Assembly (NCBI GenBank): GCA_039602395.1
Contig: JBCNJP010000010.1
Location: 30,197,414 to 30,261,413 of the forward strand
Direction of reading: 5' to 3'
Length of the DNA stretch: 64,000 nucleotides
Origin: Deinandra increscens subsp. villosa
Taxonomy: Eukaryota > Streptophyta > Magnoliopsida > Asterales > Asteraceae
The position numbers and the translations under genes were made by a program. The notes beneath the pieces were generated by a model, which was given only the letters and a program-made list of their open reading frames with translations, did not search any database and was not told the DNA's origin. This document shows, piece after piece, positions 1-11,959 of the stretch; the stretch's first letter is position 1; every line of letters starts with the position of its first letter.

Positions 1-1066
1 CAAATTTGAGCTCCTCGAACAGAAGAAAATGGTGTTCAACTTTTAAATTCAATTTCATGAATTAGGCTTCGAATTTCTTTTTCTGCTTTGAAGCCAATCC
101 TGTTAATAGCCACTGATCCACTTAATAGTTCCGGTTTTGAACTGTAATTGATGAAGAAAAGATGTAGAAATCAAACCTGAATGCTCAAAGAAAATGAAGA
201 ATCAATGGATGACGATGAGGAGAGTAGATGATGAGTGTAGATGACTATGACGAGAGGAAGGTGAGGATGAGTAGATGATTAGAGGACGATGAGTAAGATT
301 CACGATGAAGACATGAAATCAGAATGTCGATGACTGATGAGTAAGATTTACAATGGAATGTCGATGACCCGTATGGCCCGCACTCTTTGGTATTAAGTTC
401 TAAAATTACCCATCCTGACCCTCAAGCAATATTAAAAAATCCATTCTAACCCTCAACCAATATTAAATGACCCATTCTGACCCAAAATTTGATTGGCGGG
501 TTAAGATTGCAACCCCTAATGATGATGTATAAAGTTGCAAGCTTGATGACCAATTGCATGTAGATTATTCTATAAAAATTATTTACATGAAAATATGGTG
601 AAAATGGCCAATTAGGGCAAGATAGCAAGCATGTATGTGATTAAGAATCCTTGTCACGACTTAATACATGCTAAATGATAATCTAAGTGGTTTGCATGAG
701 ATAATAATGATGTGTAACCATAGAATTAGCCTACATGGAATAAATATATATTTATCGGGAAATAAATAAGTTATGGAAATGCATGCACATGAACTTGAGG
801 ATTGCTTGACTATGTGTTTGCATATCATAAACCAAATTAACTATGAGTTATACAGGTATACAAGTCCCAAGTCTCCTACCTCGATTGGAAAGACAAGACT
901 TTGTATGATTGTTCAGTCGATCATACATCATATACGCGGTATGACATCGTAAGTAATTGTGATGCATATATGTTTGCCATGTAATGTGTTATATGTGTTA
1001 TACATGTTAGGAAACATATAGAAAACATTAATATGATCACCAATATGTTGTCGAGTCCACTCATCT
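1..1066. other. Spacer without recognisable gene
   Basis: AT-rich DNA with a purine-rich GA/GATGA stretch around 190-350. The only open frame of note (446-628, minus) is short, has no recognisable motif and overlaps a small tandem repeat, so I do not call it. No LTR end, primer site or tRNA is visible here. Confidence 0.6.
408..483. repeat. Short imperfect tandem repeat, about 33-bp unit, 2.3 copies
   Basis: Two units, each beginning like ACCCATCCTGACCCTCAA and ending in CAATATTAAA, followed by a partial third unit. They differ at a few positions. No function is suggested. Confidence 0.6.
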
Positions 1067-4000
1067 TGTGACGCCCACTCCCAGACTTGGTACCAGGAGG
1101 GGTAACGTATTAGATTTACTCATGAACAAAAGGTATTGATAGAGATATTAAGCAGCGGAAAATTTAAAATATATATATAAGCCAAGTAATACAGTAAGAG
1201 AGATATTGTACATAATTATAACTAATTATAATAACGAAAACTATAACTAATCCAGCTTGCTAGAAATCCTCCCTTGATAGCTTTCCTGATTATCCCGTCC
1301 TCACAAGATCCGTGCCTTTACTTCTAAATGTCTCTGTAGAACCAAGCATACATACTTTTAAAGTCAGCTTACGTTGGTCAGTTCTACTGTTTAGTTCAAT
1401 ACCGTTTTATATGTTTACCTGGTTTTCACAACACATTATATAAGTCCTAACACGTATTCACTATGATATATATATCCTATTATATTAACCATGACTTTAG
1501 GATTAATTTCTAGGTCACTATCTTCAACCAACTATTTTGGTTCTCCATGAAGAGTCCGTCCACCACTGCACACTTCGTCCCATCTCGAAGGATAGTTATT
1601 ACAACGACGCAATGCAACTCCGTTCGTACACGGTTCCCTAAGCCACCACTATGGGGAAGTAGCGTCTCTTCATTCTTCATCTCCTTCGAAAGGTTCGCCC
1701 GCTAGTGCAATCGTCATCCTATCTTGTAATAAGATAGCTTTTGAGATGTCCGACTACCGCTCCATCCGTACACGGTTCCCTAAGCCACCACTATGGGGAA
1801 GCAGCGACCCTTCGTCTTCAGTAGCAACACATGCTCTAACTCTAATAAGTCATATTAGAAACTCATGCTTTAACTCTATTAGGTCATTATCTTAATGATT
1901 TAGTTACTGATCATGTATATATACAAGATGTACCAACGGCGTATCTACCACATATTAATATAAGCAAATGCACCACCTGTTCTCATATAATCATAGATAT
2001 TCACTAAACGTTTACTAACAACTCCCTTGTCACTTGGCCACCTAATTTCAAGCAAGTATATACACATCACATTGTGATTAATATAATTGCATAACACGTA
2101 CAAGCAATTTAGCAACAACTTTATCACATAACACGTATATATCAAGTCACAATTATCTTGAATATATATTCACAAATATTGTATGTATACCAGCCCGAAC
2201 ACATTAAAAGCATTTAAAACATTTAATAGTGGCCTCATAGGACTCACTATATAAAATGGGTTTGTAGAAACTCACCTAATATCTTTAATTGGTTATTCAG
2301 ACAAAATCTTCGTTATGGTCCATAATTAACCTAATCGCGTATCGGATCGCATTAATGCAAGGTTATTATAAATAATACCTATGTTTATTTATATCTTATT
2401 ATCTCATTAACATTTTATTAGGGTATATCTCTTTGAAGGTCAAACTGACCAAAATGCCCCTACAAGTATAATAACCTTTTAATTGATAATATGAAGACGC
2501 ACATTCCTATAAGTAAACGCTCACTCCAGGATCACCCAGTGAGGCATGCCAGGTCCTAGTTGGGATTTATGCGACACCCCCGCTTTGCCAGAAACCCCAG
2601 AGTACAGTCGCCTACTCTGCCGGTCCGCATGAACTTCTATATATCCGATTAGCTCGGTATCTTTAATACTTCACTATTTATCAAATTTAAACTCATATAT
2701 ACTTAATATATATATAAACATGTTATAAGACCAAAAATCAAGTCCACATACCTTCCGGATTATTTTATATTAATTAAATATATTTAGAAACCCTAATTTC
2801 ACGTATTTCTCGTTTTATTATCAAAACTCATTTTCTTTTCCAACAAACTTAGAGTATTATCCATTATAACATATTATAATATGCTTTAAATTATCAAAGC
2901 TTAATTCAACACCGTTTACTCAATTTGGCAGAACAACGTTATGAAAACCCTAATTTTGACCCGTTAACAAAACCATAATCAAACCTTTTCCAATTGTTAA
3001 ATAAACTTAGGGCTTTCTTAGAACACATTATTTTAGGATTACCTACAAAATTCAGACCCTAATTCCCACCCGATCACCCATTTGTGCAGCTCGAATTCGA
3101 CTGAAGAAGTTCTGGATATTCTTTAGGGTTTTTGGATGAAGATTTGGTCAATTGGTGACTGAAAATGGACGGAAATATAAGCATTAGAGGCACCTAAGAC
3201 CCCTAACACCTGTTATGGTGATTAATCTGGCCAAAACGACGCGTGTGAATCGAATTCGTGCTCACCTAGTCGAACTACGTGGTCAAAAACAGACCTAAAA
3301 GAAGAATCTGGTCGCTGTAGGTCTCGCGTACCGCAAGGAAGGGCTCGCGTACCGTGAGCCAACTTTGCCATTTTGGCAGTTTTGGTCCCTCATGCTTTTT
3401 AATTACATTTTGGCCCCTAGACTTCTACCGATTGTTATTTTATTCTATAAAACACTTAAAGGTACATTTCTAAAGGTTTATAAGGTTCAGGATATGTTCG
3501 ATTATATACATATACATACGTATATATATTTACACAAATTACACTTTTAGTCCCCCAACTTCTATTTAATGCATATTAACCTTTTATCTTTCGATGTAGT
3601 TATTGTTTCAAGTCCTAAAACATTCCTAAATATGTTTCTAACATTTTCTAAGGTTCGGTTACATGTAAGAGGAATATATTTATATATTTATGTATAAATA
3701 CTATATATCTTTCACTAATTTATGTTCTGGCCCGTTAAACTTTACAATACTTATTATTTTATGTTATGAATCATATTAGGATATTTTTTTACTAATTTCT
3801 AAGCTTAAAAATACTTATAATAAATATAAACATGTATAATACTTGCATATGTTTATATCTTAATATTAATTATGCTTTTAGCCCTTTTACTTTTCTGTTA
3901 ACTATTAACATACGTATTTACATGTATATATTCATCAAATGATTCATGTATCATCATGTTATTCATATAAACACATATTCATCTCATATTTTACTTTCTT

Positions 4001-4182
4001 TAACATTTAACACACCCGTCTTATGCATATTTCATCATTTTAGGTATAAAACACGTATTTCTAACGCATGTAACCTATCGAATGCATACTTTTACCACAT
4101 TTATCAATTAAGCTCACGTATTTCTAATATAAACACGTATTTACTATATATATCATGTATCTGTGAAATTTGGGGTGTTACA
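1067..4182 (-). repeat. R1 gypsy LTR (3' LTR in minus orientation)
   Basis: The plus strand runs from TGTGACGCCC to GGTGTTACA, giving TG...CA ends with the imperfect inverted termini usual for gypsy LTRs. Immediately to the right, read on the minus strand, lies a purine-rich tract (AAGGAGGGTAGAG, complement of 4184-4196), the expected polypurine tract before a 3' LTR. The 3.1-kb length and general layout resemble the R10 LTR. No partner 5' LTR is in the window. Ends are seen; the superfamily is inferred. Confidence 0.7.
1625..1806. repeat. 40-bp direct duplication inside the R1 LTR
   Basis: A 40-bp block beginning CGTACACGGTTCCCTAAGCC is present at 1625-1664 and again at 1767-1806 with one mismatch, about 142 bp apart. 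The DNA between also looks partly related, so this may be a decayed tandem duplication within the LTR. Confidence 0.75.
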
Positions 4183-4900
4183 ACTCTACCCTCCTTAAAC
4201 AAGGTTTCGTCCGCGAAACCTGTTTAACCCGCAATCAACTCAAGATGGAAATCTCTTACCCCGGCTTATTTCTTTCCTAGGTTAGTACGAAACCTTACAT
4301 GCGTATCTATCGTGTTCTAGACGTATGAACTATCTCGTTCCGAGCTTATTTTTTATTCCGACTTGTCTGCTCGTGGAATTGCTTCAAAACTGCTATGATT
4401 CTTCGTCCAACTAATTCTACCAATTCTTCGGGAAGATGCGTCTTCGTGAGATTCCTAATGCTCAGCTTTGCGTACGCCAAATGTCTACCTCCATACTGCA
4501 TGTCCTAATATCTATTATTTATCTAATAAACTAGTTAGACCTTTGTTGCATAATCTTGTTAATGTCTCCGTGTCTTGAATGTAAACGTCATTGCTGTAAA
4601 TTTCGAGTCGTCAAGCTCATCCACATATCGTCATTTGTCTTGAGATCATCTAGCTTAATGGTTTGCATTTGTTCTAAGGAAGACGTACGGGATCTTTGAC
4701 AATGCTTCTCCTATCCAATGTCGGAATTCTTCTTCGTGTAGGTCGTCCAATCTTCACGTGCTTTCATCTCACCACTTGTCGAAGGACAACATCTTTACGA
4801 TGTAAGTTCTTCTTGGCCTACTCTGGACTTGTCAAACATGGTCAACACTTACACAGTTATGTGTCGTAGGTGAAGTATAGGAGGTCTTCACTACTTCTCG
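4183..4900 (-). other. R1 internal remnant with polypurine tract
   Basis: Sequence next to the R1 LTR reads, on the minus strand, a GGACGAAA-type segment followed by an AAGGAGGG tract, the usual 3' end of a gypsy internal domain. I found no chromodomain or integrase reading frame in the rest. Somewhere near 4900 it passes into R2 LTR sequence; the join could not be placed exactly. Confidence 0.45.
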
Positions 4901-5799
4901 GTGGTTGGTTGATTTGGAATAACTTATTTTCACCCTAAGGTGAGTTCACGACCCTACTTTTACTATCTTCACGACTTGCTTATTGTTTTATATACTAGTT
5001 TATAAATAGTAGACGAAAGACATGTAAGGGAGTCCTTCCACTATAACGTAAGCCATTTTATATCAGTGATAACGGAGAAATGTTTGGTAGATCTACTGTA
5101 TCTGACAAGCTCTGCCCGCGCTAGTCTCTCTAGCTCCTACTGGCCTTGGAGGGGAGAGGAACGGGTATAATGTTGTCCTAACTCGGTGTTGTGTTCCGCA
5201 TTATAGCACAACCGGAAGGCAAAAACTTAAGTCTGTCAGTTATGATGATTACGAATTCCTACTAGTTCATAAATTTCGTGGTCTAGCTAACCCAAGTATA
5301 TAAAACTGGTTAAAATTATATTTTCTGGAAAAATGATGTTTCCTACTTTTAAACTCTTTGAATTCACCAACCTTAGGTTGACTCTTTACATGTTTCTTCT
5401 CAGGTCCTTAGGAGGAAGTCGCTAAGGCACGCACACTTAGGATCATTGGTATTTGGTCTGCATTGTCATGTTTGGTTTAAACTTGTGTTATCGCCTCAGG
5501 CGAAACTCATTAAACTGTTTATGTTTCGCTTCCACAACGTTAGTTTTGGGTAACTAATGGTTTGTCGCTTCCACAAATGTTTTTCTAACTTGATAAATGC
5601 TTAAGCACTGTTTTTGGTTATTACTACTTAACTTTGATAAAATCCTGTTTCGAAAATGTGTTTGAATTGGTTATTGAGGCGAGCATGTAGTTGTTCAAGG
5701 TTTCTGACGACTCAGATCCTGGTGGTGGTCGCGGCGGTCGCGGTCGCGCCCCAGGTCCGTGGAGCCCCTGAGGGCGGCGGGTTTTTCCGGGGTGTGATA
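4900..5799 (+). repeat. R2 gypsy-like 5' LTR, right part
   Basis: Ends CCGGGGTGTGATA directly before a primer site. From about 4918 it parallels the R2 3' LTR from 8945 on: both contain CACCCTAAGGTGAG and later a GAA(T/C)TCACCAAC...TTAG...TTG block. They are far from identical, so these two LTRs may come from different subfamilies. The left limit is uncertain because R1 sequence abuts it. Confidence 0.5.
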
Positions 5800-5802
5800 G
5801 AG

Positions 5803-5814
5803 TGGTATCAGAGC
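5803..5814 (+). other. R2 primer-binding site
   Basis: TGGTATCAGAGC, three bases after the LTR end. It is complementary to the 3' end of initiator tRNA-Met, the usual first-strand primer of plant copia and many gypsy elements. Confidence 0.85.
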
Positions 5815-6100
5815 GGTCGGTCATAGCGAACTTAGTATTGCATCAGATTCAACTATGACTAGAGTTAGTTAGACACACATATATATGCACATATACACAG
5901 TTCTCTTATTTTACTATATGTTGATATATGTATATACATTTGACTGTAATATTGATTTCTTGCTACGCTATAGTTGCTATTTTTATACCTCTCTATTGCA
6001 TTGTCACATCTACCTTCGAGTAGTACTTGTTTGAATTAATCATGTCGTTATTCAAAGGGTAGCTACTTACCGTAATATACATGGGATGTATATTGCAGGC

Positions 6101-6742
6101 ATGTCGACTAACCGATCGGTCTTTGGAGCATCAGCTGGAGCCAAGGGGAAGAGACCACTGGGCTCGACATCAGGTGAGTTGGATCGCTTAGTTATCCGAA
6201 GGAGACAGCTGCGTATCAGCGATTGGGGGACATATCCTGCCTACATGGAGGATATCATCCGGACTTACGGCGTACCACCTCCAGCTGCAGGGAGTGTTGT
6301 ATCGGAGGGGAGGACAACACCGTCTCTGCTAGGACTCGACTTTCCACCCGAACAGACTTTTGCTACCTTAGTGGCAGATTCTGTACGACACTAGGAGTGC
6401 ATGATCTATGTGTTGGACGGTGTGGATAACTTGAAGGGTGAACTTCGTGCCTTGCAGCGTCTGCTGGACTGTACCATCGCAGGGTACCGTCAGGACGTGG
6501 GAGATGTAGATTGACTAGAGCACAACTATATCACCCAGCGTGACGAGATTTGTGAACTAAGGGTTGTGATACTCTCTCAGGATAACACCATCCAGCACCT
6601 GCTGATAGGGCTTGAGCTCATGGCTACTCGAGTCATGGCCCTAGAGAAGGCATTGGCACCGCAAGAGGCACCACGAGCACCAGGACTGGAGCCTGTGGCC
6701 CAGGAGGACCCGAAAAGTGAAGGTTCTGTGGTTGTGGGATAA
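6101..6742 (+). pseudogene. R2 small coiled-coil ORF, broken by two stops
   Basis: A frame of about 213 codons starting at MSTNRSVFGAS (a further in-frame ATG lies at 6086) and ending at TAA 6740-6742, with in-frame stops at 6392 (TAG) and 6511 (TGA). The first third is basic. The last two thirds are heptad-like, with LKGELRALQRLL and later MATRVMALEKAL, so a coiled coil is likely. There is no zinc knuckle, protease, RT or integrase. It is the only coding trace between the R2 primer site and its 3' LTR, so R2 is a non-autonomous large retrotransposon derivative or a gypsy gag remnant. I do not recognise the protein family. Confidence 0.5.
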
Positions 6743-7448
6743 GAGTATTGGTGTTATCTAATAGCGTTAGTAGTATCTAAGACGTCTTTTGGAGAAACAT
6801 TGTATAAAGCATGGTAGGCTTTATCTATGCTTAACATGTAAATTTTTGACTCAGTTTGAAATTTAATGAAATTGCAAATCAGTTGTGATTTTGTTTTAAT
6901 TTAAGTTGTTGTTTGAATTTGTTGTGTGTTTTATTTCCTATTTTCCATTTGATATTTATTTTATGCTTGGATGATAAACACCGGGATGTTAATCATTTTT
7001 GTATATTATGAATAAAGAAAATGGCAGGTATAGGTCATGGGCGAGGAGGTGATACTAACATGTCAGCAGAAGTGTGATAACCGGTAATTTCCCAGGTTAG
7101 CCCCGTTAATAACTTGTGTATATTTCGATAACGCCTGTTACATCAGTTAACTAGAATAGTTACACGAACATTGCACATGAGTCTAGACATCGGTTAACTC
7201 GGTTAACTTACTTGAAGAATTATATTTTATGATTTTATGTAAATCATATCTAATAATTTCATGAAAACGTTTTATCATTTTATGTGACAAATATATTTAT
7301 TATTTTTATGTGGTATATATGTGTATATATACGCATGTCATTTTATGATTTTATGTGACGATGTGTCACGTAATCATACGAAACGTTTCTATAATTTTAT
7401 AGGAATTTGAAAACTTATAGTTATGGTTTATAACTATGCCTTATGTGA

Positions 7449-7472
7449 TATATATATATATATATATATATA
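7449..7472. repeat. (TA)n microsatellite
   Basis: About twelve TA units, followed by two AAAGTTTATATT blocks. Simple repeat inside the R2 LTR. Confidence 0.9.
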
Positions 7473-8293
7473 AAGTTTATATTATATATATATAAAGTTT
7501 ATATTTTATACATTAAAATATGCTTTGCCATACACTCGGGTATTCACCATCAAGTTATCTCTGTTAACTCTGTTAGAGGGTTCGTTAATATTTTTAAACG
7601 TTTAGGGAACCAACTTGTAATTTTCTAAACTTGTATTATATATAGTAAACCTGGAGGGACCTGTTGTGTAATTTTCCAAACCTTATAACTTATAAAGTTT
7701 AATGTTGAGGGACCATTGGTGCAATTTCACTAAATTCAATTTGAAAGGTTTTATTGTCAGCGTCGATGTTCAACATTCGGTAACCATTTTGCGATCAATG
7801 CGCAATAAAGAATTGCCGGTTATAATCCTCAATCAATTAGCCAACTTCAATCCATCAGTCTATTGGTTTCTCTTCAATCATTTAGCTCATTTGGTGTCTA
7901 TCAAACTTCCAAACTCTCTCGGTTTCTTTTGTTTTAAAAAAATAAGGTTTTCCGGCGAATTCAGAAATTCCGGCCAACTGAACACTATTTCATCACTATT
8001 CTCACATCTCTGTGGTCACCATCCTTTGCTAAGCAACCCAGTAGCAACGAATTTGGGAACAAAGCACCGTTAGGAGGTCCAGGTCGACGTTTTTGATTTT
8101 GTTTCGGCATAAAAAAACGCGTCAAAACTCATCCTCGGTTCGAGGTAACCATTTCCCTCTTCTAGTCACACGTTTTTCTTTACTTTGTCTATGATTTCGT
8201 GATTTTCCGGTGACCGTACCGGAGTTGCGGGGAAGAAGATGATGTCTGGAAGGGACGGGTTAAATATTTAAAACTTCTGGATAAAACACAACC

Positions 8294-8384
8294 GTGTCAC
8301 CGGCGCAGCTGGTTTACGCCTTCGCTGGAGACCAAGAGGTCTCGGGTTCGACCCTCCCTAGCCGTAAATCCTTTTGTTTTTTTT
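8294..8384 (+). ncRNA. tRNA-like unit 1 (A box, B box, T run) in the R2 LTR
   Basis: An A-box-like GGCGCAGCTGG at 8302-8312 and a B-box-like GGTTCGACCCT at 8345-8355 lie 44 bp apart, the spacing of a tRNA. They are followed by T8 at 8377-8384, which would end Pol III transcription. The T arm pairs only partly and no acceptor stem is visible, so this is a tRNA-derived or tRNA-mimicking sequence, not a working tRNA gene. Confidence 0.4.
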
Positions 8385-8460
8385 ACCTGATTATGCTTTT
8401 GGAACCAGTTTCTGTTACACTGTTAAGATAAAGAATTTTGGGTCGTCAACCAGACACAAA

Positions 8461-8559
8461 TGCACCACTGGCTTAGTGGAAGGGTCGCTACAATCCGACT
8501 CAGAGGTCACGGGTTCGAGTCCCGTAAACCCCATTTCTGTTTCTTTTTTTATTTTTTTT
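8461..8559 (+). ncRNA. tRNA-like unit 2 (A box, B box, T runs) in the R2 LTR
   Basis: A box TGGCTTAGTGGA at 8469-8480 and consensus B box GGTTCGAGTCC at 8512-8522. The T arm is perfect: ACGGG (8509-8513), loop TTCGAGT, CCCGT (8521-8525). A short D stem CTT/AAG is present. T7 and T8 runs follow at 8544-8559. The acceptor stem does not pair. Two such units within 270 bp suggest an internal Pol III promoter module or a SINE-like head; whether it is transcribed cannot be told from sequence. Confidence 0.45.
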
Positions 8560-9752
8560 AGTGATTTCAAGCATTTGCTGTCCAAACCCAAAACTACTAT
8601 TACACGACTATCAAATCTCGAACTGTGAAGTTTCCATAGACACCGTTAGGGTACTCGTTAAATTTTATTTTATGAAAACATTATAATTTAAATGAATTAA
8701 AATTTGATGGTCTCTTTACATGTATTATTGGTAATAATATACTCGCGTCAGCTTTTGTAAATCCTAGCTCGTGATTTTGTCTAAACGTCGTCTCCGATTC
8801 ATTTCGTAACAAACGATTCTTATCACGTATTGAATTTCTCACCCACGTCATATATGGAATTGCTTGATATCACTTACGTATGTAAAATCAATAGGTGCTC
8901 GGTAGTTATGCAAGACCTGAAGTCTTACCAAATTGTAGCAGCTCACCCTAAGGTGAGTTACACAACCTCTTACGTTACGTCCGGGTTTAGATGATAACAC
9001 ACACAAACACGTTACACCCGGGTTAGGGTGATAACACGACAACTTTTGATGTATGATTAAAGTAGAAATCCAGTATATATCACATGTTCACGTAAAATGC
9101 TTTAGCTTTCAAGTCCTTACTTTATCGAACTGATAGTAGCAAATAGCGAGGGGATATTGGGTAGTACTATTGGGGTTTGACAAACCCCACTCAGCAGGCA
9201 CGAGATGCACCACCCGACTGACGGTTGGACTGAGGACAATGTCAGCCTAACTTACCGTGATCGAGTAGACATAGGGAAGGCAAACACACACAAGGATGAA
9301 ATCCTACACTTTTCAGTTAGCTTCAGCTGCGAATGTTTTAGTGACATGAACTTGATATGGATTGTACTTGTAATATACATACTTACATACGAGTGAAGAC
9401 TGTTGTATTCGTACTGCATACTTATACTAGATATACTTATGTGCTTATGTGAACTCACCAACATTAGTTGACACATGCTTCTTGTGCATGCTTTGTAGGA
9501 CGCTAGGAGAATCTGATTTTTGGGCACGTACGTTGGCTAAAAACCATCTATTTTGGGAACATGTCTTTAAACCTTTTTAAACTTAGACTTAAACTGGTTG
9601 TTTACTTAATGGGCGCTTGTTTTGCGCGACATTACTTAAATATGCTTCCGTTGGATTTTTAAACTCTGGTTTTGTTACTTTCCACTTTGGAAATATATTT
9701 ACATTTTGAACCCTTAACTTATGTTTGATGTAACTAATGACTTGGGTCCTGG

Positions 9753-10057
9753 TCTACTCGGTCGTACCGAAATCAATGTAAAACGTGAAGACAAGGAGTA
9801 AATACAAAAGACTTGTATTAACCACAGAGAATGACCACAGAGTACACACACTTAAGATCTGACCAGAAGTTATAATCTCTATACAAGACAAGCTATTTGT
9901 AGATGAACAATCTACGCAAAATCACGATCATCCGAACTGCCAGTTTGGACAAGTTCGTGTGAGTCCGATCTGGCAGTTCGCCTCTAGTTCGGATCAGCCG
10001 AAGTTTTCATCTTTGACTTGTAATACTTCACATGATGACCTAGAATTATGGATAAAA
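9753..10057 (-). repeat. R3 3' LTR, missing about 20 bp at its terminus
   Basis: Matches the R3 5' LTR closely from the CTACTCGGTCGTACCG block to GACCTAGAATTATG. The terminal segment TGAAATTGCGTGAGCG seen at 38537 is absent, and R2 LTR sequence starts instead. The motif pair CCGAACT...AGTTTGG is at 9932-9948, with one arm mutated. AACTCCCTC after 10057 is the complement of the polypurine tract. Confidence 0.8.
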
Positions 10058-11099
10058 AAACTCCCTCTCGAGTCTCGATATGTGTAGTATCAACTGTCAC
10101 ATTAACTTGTATCTTCAATCAAACTTCCTCAACTTAACGATGAGTCTGATCTTGAATACTTGACATTTCAGCTCGTGTAAACTCTCTATCAACAACTTCA
10201 GAAGACTTGAAGTTGTGATGTTCTCTTTCCACTTTGAAACATGCCAACATAAATAATCTTGGCGCAAAATGTCTCTTTGAGACTCCAAGATATATTGATT
10301 TCGAAATTTAATTTCGTATTCCGTGTTAATCAATCGAAAAGAAAACAGAAATAAAATCTTTTTGATTTTTCAAAACTTTATATCAAAACACATCTAAAAT
10401 CTTTTTGGTATTTTCTAATATAAAAAAGTAAATGCATTATAGAATCAGACACTATTTTTGTCTTTTGTGAGAAAGATCACGACTTGGGTTCATATTGGAC
10501 ATAACATGCTGAACTACACTTCAATTTCAACTATTGTAACACATAATCCATGTCGATTGTAGATATAATTTGTCCAACATTAAACTCAAGCAGAATCATA
10601 CTCATAACATATGGATATGTTAAGGTATTGATTAGATTTGCATTGACCAGTGTACCCCACACTTATTAGACATACTCAGATATGCTTTGCTTATCACACT
10701 TTGTGATTTCACTTGTAATTTAATACAACATGATACAGTCAACTGTGTTCCATGCAAAAAGAAATAAGAACGTTAAATTGTCTACCTTAAGGTCGATCTT
10801 TCGATACGTAGATAAGGCCTCGGATTTAACAAAATAAGAAAATAAAAACAAGTTGAAATTGTATAACTCAAGAACAATCAGGTCGGTACTCCCATACACG
10901 CAGAGAAAGTCCGATGAGTTTTACAAAACACCAAAGAAAATAAAGCAGAAACTTAAATGAACAACTATCAGGTCGGTCTTGTGAACACGCAAAGGTAGTC
11001 CGATCATTTAAGAAAATAAAGAAATACAAATAAGTTTAAATCTTTGCAAAATGAACACATGTATACATAGTGACTTCTCATTTTATATTCACATATGTT
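10058..11099 (-). other. R3 3' noncoding region, distal part
   Basis: No gene. It is the reverse complement of the 3' noncoding blocks of R4, R5 and R9, including the shared GATCTTTCTCGCAAAAGAC block and the three-unit hairpin array. It continues at 14432 beyond the R4 insertion. Confidence 0.75.
10775..11005 (-). repeat. Three-unit hairpin array, R3 copy
   Basis: Reverse complement shows three related units, each with a GCG followed by a short stem-loop and a CGACCT ending. The stems pair as GTT/GAC, GTAT/GTAC and ATC/GAT. Same order and spacing as in R4, R5, R8 and R9. Confidence 0.65.
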
Positions 11100-11469
11100 T
11101 GTTAGGACAAGTTTCTGTGTATGTGGCCGTTACTGTGCGAATTGGAATGTAAATGTTTAGATTGTTGGCTAGGTTGCCAACGTACCAAGCTGCGTACCAA
11201 GTGGTACGTTGCAGCGTACCAAATGGTACGCTGGTCATGCTGGTACGTTGGGCAGTTTACCTATAAATAGGTGAAGCTTAGCTGTTCAGTTTAAGTTTGG
11301 CCATTTGCTCTTTGTGAGTGTTTGAGAGAGAGGAGGTTCTGTCCAAACCTCCTCCAGAGCTTCAATGATGTATACTCTCTCGGTATTGTAATCATTCGAC
11401 ATTAATTAAATGACAAACTTCTATCTCTATCATTATATGATCTGGAAACGATCCATTCATGGTTTTACA
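11100..11469 (+). repeat. R4 5' LTR
   Basis: TGTTAGGACAAG...GGTTTTACA. Upstream of a TATA box (TATAAATAG at 11262-11270) it carries two inverted motif pairs: CGTACCA-AG-TGGTACG at 11193-11208 and GCGTACCA-AA-TGGTACGC at 11214-11231. Only the ends and this motif recall the R4 3' LTR; the rest does not align. Confidence 0.75.
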
Positions 11470-11471
11470 AC

Positions 11472-11483
11472 TGGTATCAGAGC
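11472..11483 (+). other. R4 primer-binding site
   Basis: TGGTATCAGAGC two bases after the 5' LTR. Confidence 0.85.
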
Positions 11484-11695
11484 CATTAGTTCAATTTCCA
11501 GATCACATTTTCGTTTTTGAGAGTTTTTGAGACGTTAAAGAGCTGATTAGTTGAGATTCCTTGAGTGTTTGATCGATTTTTGGTAAATCGAACCTTCCTG
11601 AGTCATTTTCGCACCTAACAGTAGTATCTGAGTGAAGAAATTCGACAAAATCTGAATCTGGAGTGAAATTAGAGATTTTCAGTGTTGGTACGCCG

Positions 11696-11862
11696 GTAGA
11701 ACAGTTGGTACGCCGTTGGTCCGCTGATTGGTCTGTATGTATCTTCATAAGTTCTTGGTACGCTGCTCATTGGTACGGAAGACAATCTTCAACATGCATG
11801 GTACGTGGCGGTTATGTTTGGTAAGTTGACGGTTACATCGTACCAAATGGTACGCCGTACCA
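11696..11862 (+). repeat. TGGTACG motif array in the R4 leader
   Basis: Six exact TGGTACG copies (11696, 11706, 11756, 11771, 11799, 11848) and two CGTACCA copies, with variants TGGTCCGC and TGGTCTG between them. The same motif forms the inverted pairs in the LTR. Confidence 0.8.
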
Positions 11863-11959
11863 AATGGTCCGCTTAACCAAACGGCCCCAGCCAGGGGCTG
11901 CTGCCCCTTACACCCCGCTTCTCGGGGGTGCTGCCCCCGAACCCTCGTTAATTCAGACA

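Larger units (their letters stand above)
7073..9752 (+). repeat. R2 3' LTR, truncated at its right end by R3
   Basis: Begins TGTGATAACCGG just after the R2 internal domain and lacks its expected ending, because R3 copia sequence starts at 9753. It contains a TA microsatellite, two tRNA-like units and the blocks shared with the 5' LTR. ORFs in it have no recognisable protein features and are not called. Confidence 0.55.

Noticed and set aside
1..1066. Host gene upstream region
   Set aside because: No exon, splice pattern or conserved protein could be found; only short ORFs.
8461..8535. A functional tRNA gene
   Set aside because: The acceptor stem does not pair and the anticodon arm is weak, so only tRNA-like is supported.
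9205..9527. Overlapping ORFs on both strands at 9205-9396 and 9252-9527
   Set aside because: Inside the R2 LTR, opposite strands, no recognisable protein.
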